Shown here: in pieces, positions 1-6,951 of the stretch
Position numbering within the stretch: the first letter of the stretch is position 1
Layout of the letters: every line of letters begins with the position of its first letter
Assembly (NCBI GenBank): GCA_002887195.1
Contig: PJAB01002166.1
Coordinates: forward strand, 1 to 10,180
Source: Chrysochromulina parva
Lineage: Eukaryota; Haptophyta; Prymnesiales; Chrysochromulinaceae
Direction of reading: 5' to 3'
DNA length: 10,180 bases
Position numbers and translations under genes: made by a program
Notes under the pieces: model-generated
The model's database searches: none
Told to the model about the DNA's origin: nothing
The model's input: only the letters and a program-made list of their open reading frames with translations

Positions 1-119
1 AATTACCTGAGTAGTGGGAAGGTCCCCCTAGGTCAAAAAAGTGCGCCCCACAGTGTTCAAAGCCTATGGGGTAATTACCTGAGTAGTGGGAAGGTCCCCC
101 TAGGTCAAAAAAGTGCGCC
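1..119. repeat. Two copies of a 47-bp direct repeat, 72-bp period
   Basis: Positions 1-47 and 73-119 are identical over 47 bases, starting AATTACCTGAGTAGTGGG and ending AAAAAAGTGCGCC. They are separated by 25 bases of unrelated sequence. Because the first copy starts at base 1, the array may continue to the left of the window. No ORF or RNA gene is recognisable in it. It may be a minisatellite or part of a dispersed element; the sequence alone does not decide. Confidence 0.85.
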
Positions 120-519
120 GTACATGTACATGTAGCCAGCTACTATCTTTTCAGCGAATTTCCAGCCATTTATAACCACCACATGACTTCTAACACTGTC
201 ACTATCTTTTGGGGCAGAAAGATAGCAGATAGCACCTGATGCACACCTCTGGCCTTGCCTCTGGCTCACATTTAGCGCCGGCAATTGAAAGCAATTCCAA
301 TTGAGCGCCGGGTTGGCGCCGGGGCTCGAGCGTGTCGTGCGGCTGCGCCGCTGCGGCCACTGTTGCGGCTGCTAACAGGTAACACCGGCCCGATTGGCAC
401 TATCGGTACCTTCCGCCTATCGCGGCGCCTGTGGCGCGACCGCGTGTCGCCGATCGGGTACTTTTGGCCCTACGCCCTATAGTTGACTTTTGATTGGTTC
501 GTTACTCTCGTGCGGGTAA
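120..519. other. Gene-poor stretch with short inverted repeats
   Basis: No supported gene lies here. The sequence holds a self-complementary TACATGTACATGTA run at about 120-133, two copies of an ACTATCTTTT motif (near 142 and 202), and an imperfect inverted repeat near 280-312 with CAATTG in both arms. The only plus-strand open frame (285-482) begins at a TTG codon, has no recognisable domain, and is not called. Donor-like sequences occur at 379 (CAG|GTAACA) and 516 (GTAAGG), so 5' exons or UTR of the gene to the right could lie here. Confidence 0.4.
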
Positions 520-657
520 GGCTTCGAGCTCCCCCTGACGATTAACGGCCTGTTTATAGCAGGCTGTGTCGGCCACGCCTCCGTCCATGCGATAGCGGCC
601 CCCGAAGCGCGTTGTGTTGAACTTCACCAAACTTCGTCGCGCTGTGTTGAACAGCAG

Positions 658-846
658 GTAAGCCCGTCCAGTTGTTTTTCCTTCGAGCGCCCTGTTGCCC
701 GAGGCACCAAACCCCATGAACGACCTAAGCACTCGCCGGTACAAGGAAACGGTGCGCGCGCCCCAGTAGCCCACACTCTTCACAGCCGTAACGAGTAGTT
801 GCGTCCGTGCGCTCACAAGGGCTTGCTCGCTTTCTCATCCCTGCAG
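658..846 (+). other. Candidate intron, 189 nt, upstream of the 847-1233 exon
   Basis: The donor GTAAGC follows CAG at 655-657. The acceptor is a pyrimidine tract ending in CAG at 844-846. Joining 657 to 847 is phase 0 and leaves an open frame (ends RCVEQQ, continues LDKEKQ). The acceptor is the better supported end, and an alternative donor GTAAGG sits at 516. The minus strand is also open across this region (502-816), which weakens the case for the upstream exon. Confidence 0.3.
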
Positions 847-1233
847 CTCGATAAAGAGAAGCAACTCCGCCGGAAGTGGGCAGCGCATGAGCAGTCGCAG
901 GAAATCTTCGACCCGAGCAGCGCTGAGATGGCGCAGCTGCAGGGCTTGAACCTCAAGCTCATGGACTTATGCGCCGATCCGACGAGGACTGGCAAGAGCG
1001 AGGTGAGCGAGGCGCCGTCGTCGCGAAAGCAGCTAACAAAGCTTCGCAACGAGATTCGCACGACGCTGGCCAACATCGACAAAAAGCTCGAGACTGTCGA
1101 TGCGGAGTCGAACGTGGGGGACCCGGTGGTCGAGGCGGCGAAGCGCGACGCGCGCGAGCGCATGAAGCTGCCCGTGCATTTGCGTGGCAGTGCCGTCATC
1201 TATGAAACGCTCATGGACAGCAAACGTTCATGA
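847..1233 (+). CDS. Unrecognised helical protein, 3'-terminal exon (partial)
   Basis: I do not recognise this protein. The frame is open from just after a TAG at 796-798 and has no ATG until 928, so the coding part at 847 most likely begins at a splice acceptor. CTTTCTCATCCCTGCAG runs up to 846, a pyrimidine-rich tract ending in CAG. The exon encodes about 128 residues to a TGA at 1231-1233. It is rich in Lys, Arg, Glu and Leu, with a likely coiled-coil region (LTKLRNEIRTTLANIDKKLE). The C-terminal part (KLPVHLRGSAVIYETLM) looks more like a folded segment. A strong donor, CAG|GTAAGC, lies at 655-663. Splicing 657 to 847 would remove a 189-nt intron and keep the frame open upstream to 520, but that exon has no ATG, so more 5' sequence would be needed. 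An alternative is a short protein starting at Met 928. It is convergent with the L27a gene. Codons favour G or C at position three, as in the neighbouring genes. Confidence 0.55.
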   Translation, partial: LDKEKQLRRKWAAHEQSQEIFDPSSAEMAQLQGLNLKLMDLCADPTRTGKSEVSEAPSSRKQLTKLRNEIRTTLANIDKKLETVDAESNVGDPVVEAAKRDARERMKLPVHLRGSAVIYETLMDSKRS

Positions 1234-1636
1234 GGTCGCACGAACTAATTGGACGCGCGGTCGATGCGGCGACGACGTGGCTGTACATGCGCCAGGAGCC
1301 TCGCAGGGGCGCGGGTGAGACGGCGTGAAGAAGAGCCGAAGGCGGGCCCGGCGTCGCGACTCGCGTGCACACCGGACCGCGCGCACTCCAACAGTGGTCG
1401 GAACAGGCATCAGGCAGGACCCGTAGCCCGCATATTGATTTTCCGGAATTCAACCAACGTTCAAGCCGCGAAAACGTACCATCCACTTTTCACTCAAAGC
1501 GCCGAAGTGGTCTCTTTCTTTAAACGAAGCTGGTAATAAATTGCACATACACGTACGACGGGGAAAGTCAATCGTCGAGTCGCGGCAATCGGCGACGCTA
1601 CACGCCCTGTCCGGTCGCGCGCGGGATGTGGGCTCT
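1234..1636. other. Convergent intergenic region between the unknown gene and L27a
   Basis: This 403-bp stretch lies between the stop codon at 1231-1233 on the plus strand and the L27a stop codon at 1637-1639 on the minus strand. It should hold both 3' UTRs. Open frames here are short, begin mostly at non-ATG codons, and resemble no known family. No clear AATAAA signal was seen; there is an AATAAA-like GGTAATAAATTG around 1532-1543 on the plus strand. Confidence 0.5.
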
Positions 1637-2671
<1,035 letters not shown>

Positions 2672-2852
2672 TGGACACGCGGTCTTGCACACGCCTCGGA
2701 AATGCCCAGGATGGCGCTCCGTGACGAAGCTCTTCGTCGGCACTGACCTTGCGGCTGAGGTCGGCACCGACTTTGTATGTGTGTATGTGTTGTGTTGGCT
2801 TCGGGGCCGACAGAGGCCGACAAGTTTGTGAACGGAAAGAGATCCCGCGCCA
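2672..2852. promoter_or_regulatory. Shared divergent promoter of L27a and p24
   Basis: The 181 bp between the two start codons must hold both 5' UTRs and both core promoters. It contains an inverted repeat GACGAAG / CTTCGTC (2723-2729 and 2732-2738, 2-nt centre). Direct repeats GTCGGCAC lie at 2736-2743 and 2760-2767, and GGCCGACA lies at 2805-2812 and 2815-2822. A TG-rich run covers about 2773-2800. No TATA box is evident. Assigning these as protein-binding sites is inference. Confidence 0.55.
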
Positions 2853-3512
2853 ATGCGCGGCCTCCTCGCGATTCTGGCTGCAGCGACAGGCGCGACGGGC
2901 CTCTCCTTCACGTTGCCGCCCGCATCAGACGTGGGAGCAAGCACGCGCTGCATTCACGAGACGGTGCCGCACCGCTCGCTCATCGCGGGCGACTGGGAAA
3001 TCACTGCGAGCAACTCCAAGATCATCGAGAGTGCGAGCGGCAGCAGCAGCAGCAGCCTCAGCAGCTCCGCGGGTAGGCCATGCGAGCTAAAAATCTTAGA
3101 TCCATCGGGTAGCGTGGCCTTCTCCAACTCGGAGCTCACAGGGCACTTCGCTGTCCATGCACATTCGGCTGGCATGCACAAAATCTGCGTCTCGAACAGC
3201 GCAGGCGAGGAGCGCAAGGTGATGATCAATATCAGGCTCGCGCTCCAGGTAGATGACCACGAAACGGTCGCCAAAAAGGAACACATTGAGGCCATCGAGG
3301 CCGAGCTCGACCGCATGCGCAACATGGCCGTCCACGTGTACGAGGAGATGATCTACATGCGCCGACGCGCCGACCAGCAGCACGCGACGAATGCGAGTAC
3401 GCGCGGTCGGCTGCTGTGGGTGGAGGTGTGCATGATGTTCGCCGTGCTACTCATGGGTCTGTGGCAAATCCGCTACCTGCGCAACTATTTCAAGGTGAAG
3501 AAGTTGATATGA
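2853..3512 (+). CDS. TMED10: p24/TMED family cargo receptor (p24 delta type)
   Basis: A type I membrane protein of the early secretory pathway that cycles between ER and Golgi in COPII and COPI vesicles and helps sort cargo such as GPI-anchored proteins. The single exon encodes 219 residues. A signal peptide covers about residues 1-16. The lumenal GOLD domain spans about 17-128, with the conserved Cys pair at 33 (RCIHE) and 112 (KICVSN). A coiled coil lies at about 135-177 and a membrane helix at about 187-207. The short tail LRNYFKVKKLI combines an aromatic (YF) COPII-type signal with a terminal KKxx COPI retrieval signal. The KKLI end and the length fit the delta subfamily. A Ser-rich insert at about 60-73, encoded partly by an AGC repeat (3041-3056), is unusual and likely a surface loop. 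The start is the first ATG and is followed by a good signal peptide. Confidence 0.93.
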   Translation: MRGLLAILAAATGATGLSFTLPPASDVGASTRCIHETVPHRSLIAGDWEITASNSKIIESASGSSSSSLSSSAGRPCELKILDPSGSVAFSNSELTGHFAVHAHSAGMHKICVSNSAGEERKVMINIRLALQVDDHETVAKKEHIEAIEAELDRMRNMAVHVYEEMIYMRRRADQQHATNASTRGRLLWVEVCMMFAVLLMGLWQIRYLRNYFKVKKLI

Positions 3513-3729
3513 TCAAGGACATGCGCACCCCCGATGAGTGCGGCTATGGTGGCCAGGTGTCCCCTGCACGCCGCTCTCCAGCAGTCTCTGACTCTCCCCT
3601 CGCTCTCCATCAACCCATCGCAAACTCGTGCGGACCTTGATCCGCGCTCATTACTCGTCTCTAGATCTGTACACGCGTTTATCTGGGAAGCCTAGGCACA
3701 TGCAGGTTCATGCAATCGCCCTTCCCGCT

Positions 3730-3850
3730 CCCCGGCCGCACCGTGCGGACGCCGGGGCGGGCAATATAAAAATATCACCACCGCGCGCGCGCGCGTCAGC
3801 TCACTCTTCTCGAGATCTTCTTCAATTTACACGCTTTGATCAGGGAATGG
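3730..3850 (+). promoter_or_regulatory. Orphan TATA-box promoter-like element
   Basis: A GC-rich stem (CCCCGGC-CGCAC at 3730-3741 pairing with GTGCG and GCCGGGG at 3743-3757, with a 3-nt bulge) is followed 7 bases later by TATAAAAATA (3765-3774). A (CG)7 run follows at 3782-3795, and then TCAGCTCACTCTTC, which looks like an initiator about 30 bp after the TATA motif. The first ATG after it (3847) opens only 15 codons. If real, it would drive an unannotated plus-strand transcript running toward, and antisense to, the elongase. This is inference from base pattern only. Confidence 0.3.
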
Positions 3851-4036
3851 AACTCACCGGCAAGTGTCAGGCACCTTTTAAGAGACCATTTTGACCATTC
3901 GTACTGCTCTGAGTCACCTGTGGTCGAGCGCGGATGGGGCCAAGAGAGTACACACGGCACCGGGCAAACCCTCCTGTCGCTGGCGCCGTCTGTAGCTGGC
4001 GCCGGGCGTCCTCCCACGGGACCGTGAGGGACCCGC

Positions 4037-4076
4037 GCGCGCACAGGGCCACTGGGGCGCGCACAGGGCCACTGGG
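4037..4076. repeat. 20-bp perfect tandem duplication
   Basis: GCGCGCACAGGGCCACTGGG occurs twice back to back (4037-4056 and 4057-4076) in non-coding sequence downstream of the elongase stop codon. It is flanked by further G-rich and GC-alternating sequence. It looks like a young slippage duplication. Confidence 0.9.
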
Positions 4077-4302
4077 GGGGCACGCGCGCTTCTGCATGCG
4101 AAAGCTTGCATGCGGGGCGGAAGCGTGGCACGAGGCCAGCCGCTAGCCGCTCAGCATGCACTTGTTTCGATGCCGGTACCAGTCCATGTGGCAGCACTCG
4201 TCCTTCCTGAGTTCCACAGCTCCCACATACTGACGAATGCTCCTTCCGCCCGCGACCGAACACTTTTGCCACTTCGCTGCTCACCACGGCGCTGCCGCGT
4301 CT

Positions 4303-5133
4303 CTATTGGCCCTTCGCCTTCACCGCTTCCTTGCCCTTGCCGCCTGAGTCCTTCTTCTTTCCGCCAAAGTTGTCCATGTAGAAGAAGTGCATGAAGAGAG
4401 CGAGCACGCCACCCACGTACGCGTAGTTGAAGATCCACGAAATCATCATGCCTTGGTTGGCGCGGAAGCAAGGGATGTTCTTGTACGGGTAGACGACGGT
4501 GAAACCCGCGAGGAACTGGCAGATCTGCATGAGCGTGATCAGCGGCTTGGCGGGGTACGGCACGCCTGCGGCCGTGATCGCGTAGTAAGTGTACATGACC
4601 GTGTGGATGAAGGCGTTCAGGAAGACGAAGATCCACAGGCCCTCGTTGGCAAACTTGATGCCCAGGTAGACGTCCCACGGCGCTCCGAAGTGGTGAAACG
4701 TCTGCAGGAAGGATACCTCCTTGCCCTTGAGCACCAGCCACGCCGTGTCCAGGTATTCGACGTACTTGGAATAGTAGAAGGCCCATGCTGCGTAGGTGAA
4801 GAGTTTGCTGTTGTACACAGGCGACGGGCAGCTGTTCGTGTACAGCTCTGACGGCGTGTCGCCCGCCCAGTCCAGCAGCGGCTTGCCGTAGCCACGGTCC
4901 CATCCGAGCGCCACGGTCGTTGCGATGAAGCACGCAAGCGAGAAGACGGCCATCAGCACGTTGTACAGGATCATGGAGGTCTTGTAGGCGCCTTTCCTCT
5001 TGTCGACCAAGCCAGAGTTCCTGAGAATCGGCTTGAGAAAGAGGTATCCCATCGTGCCAATGATGATCTCCGGGTTGGTGATCGCTGCCAACACGTTGGG
5101 CTCCAACGGCCACAAGGAAGCCGCAGTCGCCAT
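4303..5133 (-). CDS. ASE1: C18-delta9 polyunsaturated fatty acid elongase (ELO family)
   Basis: ER membrane condensing enzyme that adds malonyl-CoA to a fatty acyl-CoA. By similarity to Isochrysis IgASE1 it should lengthen linoleic and alpha-linolenic acid to C20 products, the first step of the delta8 route to EPA and DHA. The protein is 276 residues, against about 263 for IgASE1 as I recall. Motifs in order: KYVEYLDT (123-130), LQTFHH (143-148), HTVMYTYY (177-184) and TLMQICQ (200-206). The usual HxxHH box is QxxHH here, a known variant in the haptophyte delta9 elongases. HHFGAPWDVYLG and NSGLVDKRKGAYKTSM are close to IgASE1. There are several hydrophobic helices. The tail is Lys-rich (KEAVKAKGQ) and may aid ER retention. 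The start at 5133 was chosen because the upstream in-frame extension begins only at TTG and the family begins about here. Upstream ATGs occur in the leader. Substrate choice is inferred, not shown. Confidence 0.9.
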   Translation of the reverse strand: MATAASLWPLEPNVLAAITNPEIIIGTMGYLFLKPILRNSGLVDKRKGAYKTSMILYNVLMAVFSLACFIATTVALGWDRGYGKPLLDWAGDTPSELYTNSCPSPVYNSKLFTYAAWAFYYSKYVEYLDTAWLVLKGKEVSFLQTFHHFGAPWDVYLGIKFANEGLWIFVFLNAFIHTVMYTYYAITAAGVPYPAKPLITLMQICQFLAGFTVVYPYKNIPCFRANQGMMISWIFNYAYVGGVLALFMHFFYMDNFGGKKKDSGGKGKEAVKAKGQ

Positions 5134-5580
5134 GCCCTTCGTCCGAAAGGATCGTCCACGGGTAGGCACCACGGAGATCTGATCTGACCTTTCGGTCCCT
5201 CCCTTTTTACCCCTCGCATCTTCAACGTTCAACTTGTTCTTGTACAGGAGCGTCTTGTTTTCATCTGCGCGAAACTTCCTTCAGACTTACATGTAGGGGG
5301 AGTGAAGTTGGAAAAACGGGTCGAGACACCGAATGGGAATGCGGCGGAGCCTTGCAACCGAGCGTGCAATCGAGCGTGTGTGTGACCATGTGAAATGGCG
5401 CCAGCACTTGGCGTGCGCGGGTTTGCGGGGGTTGCGGTTTCCTGCGTCTTGTGCCTTTGGCGAGCGCCTCAGGACGTGGTCTTCATGCAGCGGGCCCTTG
5501 TCCGCGCCCTCCTCGATGCCGACGCGCCGCCGTTGAGCTAGCCATTGCTCTCTCTCTCTCTCTCTCTCCGCTCTCTGTAC
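5134..5580. other. Elongase 5' region and CYP38 3' region, 447 bp
   Basis: Both flanking genes are on the minus strand, so this holds the CYP38 3' UTR (right part) and the elongase promoter and leader (left part). In elongase sense there are upstream ATGs. One, near 5262, opens about 11 codons. One at 5219 opens a frame that overlaps the true start and runs to 4971. A strong donor-like GTAAGT lies at 5290-5285. There is no convincing TATA box and no protein gene. Confidence 0.5.
5548..5568. repeat. (CT)n microsatellite
   Basis: A 21-base uninterrupted CT run, followed after 2 bases by a further CTCTCT. It lies 12 bases beyond the CYP38 stop codon, so it would read as an AG run at the start of that gene's 3' UTR. 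Confidence 0.95.
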
Positions 5581-6810
5581 CTACGAGTCGGCGGGGGCAG
5601 CGGCGGCGACCGGTGCCGCGGGCCTTTGGAGGTTCTCGAGGCCGGAGGTGACCTTGGCGGAGACGATGATGTCACCCTCCTTGACGTCCGACAGCAGCCG
5701 CGCCCCGTCGACTGTGTACCCGAAGCACGCGTATCGGCCATCGAGCAGATTCTTACCCGCCGGGGTCAAATCCGAATCGAAGAGCAGCCAGAACCACTGC
5801 GACGAGGCCGAGTCGAGGTCAACCTCCTCGCGCGCCATGCCGAGCGCGCCGTACGCGTTGAATGGGAGCGCCGCCGCGTAGCCGCCTCGCCCATCATCAT
5901 CGAAGGTCGCACCGTAGATGGGTCCCTTATCTCCCGCCACCATAACCTCCAGAGGGATCTTGCGCACCTCGCTTGCACCCGCGGGCACGAAACCATTGAG
6001 CTTCTGGCGGCCCTCGGCCTGCGGGTCACCCGTCTGCACCACGAAGCCGTCCGAGCGCTGGATCTTGAAGTTGTTGTAGAAGCCCGAATCGACCAAATCC
6101 ACAAAGTTGCCGGCTGTGATCGGCGACGTGTAGCCGTCGACCACCATCGAGACCTGCAGCTTGTCGTAGAGGTCGCCTTGGACATTGAACTTACCGTCGG
6201 GCCGCTTGAGCTCCATGGAGACGGTCGCACGCCCCTTGAGCCACGGCAGATTCGCAAACTCCGCGGGCGGCGCTGCCTGCTTGTATGTCGTCGCGATCAG
6301 CTCCTCGAGCGCCGACACGTCGAGGAGCGCGCTCTCGAGCGCTTTCCCTGCCACGGTCGCTTCGCCCTTGGTGATCGCTGATGACGCATCGGACACCTTG
6401 GACTCGATCGTCGAGAACAGCTTCTCGCCGCTCGCTGCGTCTGGCACCGACTTGAGGATCGCTGCTCGCTGGCCACTGAGCAAGCCCTTGGCTGAGTTGA
6501 GCGCCTGGCCCGCATTGAGCAGCGTCAGCCGCGTCACGCCGTCGGCTGCCTCCTCGATTTTGAGCTGTGCATCGCGGAGGCCCTTGGGCTGGTTCGGCAG
6601 CCCGAGCCGAAGCAGCGAGTTCGGGTCCTTGTTGACGCGGCTGCCCGAGCCGGAGGAGAGCTCGCGCGCGAAGGCCGGCGCGGACCGGAACGGCACGGGC
6701 AGGAGCGTATCGAGCTGCTGCAACGGGCTGAAGATGAGTGAAGCAGCTAACAACGCCGCCGAAGCGGAGCGGCTCGCGCTCGACACCGAGGGCAACAGAG
6801 AGAACTTCAT
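5581..6810 (-). CDS. CYP38: Thylakoid-lumen cyclophilin, CYP38/TLP40 type
   Basis: In plants CYP38 acts in the thylakoid lumen and is needed for assembly and repair of photosystem II. The protein here has 409 residues. The N-terminus (1-48) is targeting sequence: MKFSLLPSV, a hydrophobic stretch (about 15-30), then SAPAFA at 43-48, a lumenal-type cleavage site. A helical domain (about 60-180) includes SLLRLGLP, matching the plant LLRYALP region. The cyclophilin domain spans about 193-392, with NFVDLVDSGFYNN, IQRSDGFVVQTGDP (Arg 252, Gln 259), GMAREE, SSQWFWLL and NLLDGRYACFG. Residues equivalent to cyclophilin A Trp121 and His126 are Leu and Tyr, as in plant CYP38, so isomerase activity may be weak. 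The C-terminus is Ala/Pro-rich. The start is the ATG at 6810; the frame extends upstream to 6936 only from a TTG. The targeting region is short for a four-membrane plastid. It is divergent from the CLEC16A gene. Confidence 0.92.
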   Translation of the reverse strand: MKFSLLPSVSSASRSASAALLAASLIFSPLQQLDTLLPVPFRSAPAFARELSSGSGSRVNKDPNSLLRLGLPNQPKGLRDAQLKIEEAADGVTRLTLLNAGQALNSAKGLLSGQRAAILKSVPDAASGEKLFSTIESKVSDASSAITKGEATVAGKALESALLDVSALEELIATTYKQAAPPAEFANLPWLKGRATVSMELKRPDGKFNVQGDLYDKLQVSMVVDGYTSPITAGNFVDLVDSGFYNNFKIQRSDGFVVQTGDPQAEGRQKLNGFVPAGASEVRKIPLEVMVAGDKGPIYGATFDDDGRGGYAAALPFNAYGALGMAREEVDLDSASSQWFWLLFDSDLTPAGKNLLDGRYACFGYTVDGARLLSDVKEGDIIVSAKVTSGLENLQRPAAPVAAAAPADS

Positions 6811-6951
6811 ATCTCCGTGATCGAGAGTCGGCAATTTTGGAACCGCGCGTCTCGACCCGACTCTTGCAGACCAGACCCGTACATTAACCAGTTGCCTCAG
6901 AGCGTTCTCCTCGCTAAAACTCTCGAAGAAAGGCAAAAAGAATATTAATCG
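6811..6951. promoter_or_regulatory. Shared divergent promoter of CYP38 and CLEC16A
   Basis: Only 141 bp separate the start codons, so both leaders and core promoters overlap or abut. The region has an exact inverted repeat AGAGTCGG (6824-6831) / CCGACTCT (6857-6864), with an overlapping second pair TCGAGA (6821-6826) / TCTCGA (6850-6855). An AT-rich AATATTAAT lies directly before the CLEC16A ATG. There is no canonical TATA box at the expected distance. Use as binding sites is inference. Confidence 0.55.

Larger units (their letters stand above)
3513..4302. other. Convergent intergenic region of p24 and the elongase, 790 bp
   Basis: This holds both 3' UTRs plus extra sequence. I see no protein gene. 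Open frames on both strands are short, with no recognisable family and mostly without ATG starts. Notable content, listed separately, is a GC palindrome followed by a TATA-like box and a CG run (3730-3795), and a 20-bp tandem duplication (4037-4076). CTGGCGCC also occurs twice near 3979-4005, and GCATGC occurs twice near 4094-4113. Confidence 0.5.

Noticed and set aside
285..482. Plus-strand open frame of 65 codons
   Set aside because: It starts at TTG, is rich in Arg and Gly from GC-rich sequence, and has no domain or splice context.
502..816. Minus-strand open frame of 104 codons
   Set aside because: It starts at GTG and shows no known domain. It overlaps the likely intron and upstream exon of the plus-strand gene. 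It contains a short internal repeat (FNTARR / FNTTRF), but that alone is weak evidence.
999..1032. Donor-like GAG|GTGAGC and acceptor-like AAAGCAG inside the 847-1233 exon
   Set aside because: The implied intron would be only about 30 nt, and the frame reads through without a stop, so it is treated as coding.
3790..3960. Possible spliceosomal snRNA or tRNA after the TATA-like box
   Set aside because: The sequence does not resemble U1, U2, U4, U5 or U6 as I know them, and no tRNA cloverleaf or A/B box pair was seen.
4151..5113. Minus-strand open frame of 320 codons overlapping the elongase
   Set aside because: It is a shifted frame of the elongase; the ELO motifs are in the other frame. GC-rich third positions keep several frames open.
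5545..6381. Plus-strand open frame of 278 codons over CYP38
   Set aside because: It is antisense to the well-supported CYP38 gene, Arg-rich, and without a domain.
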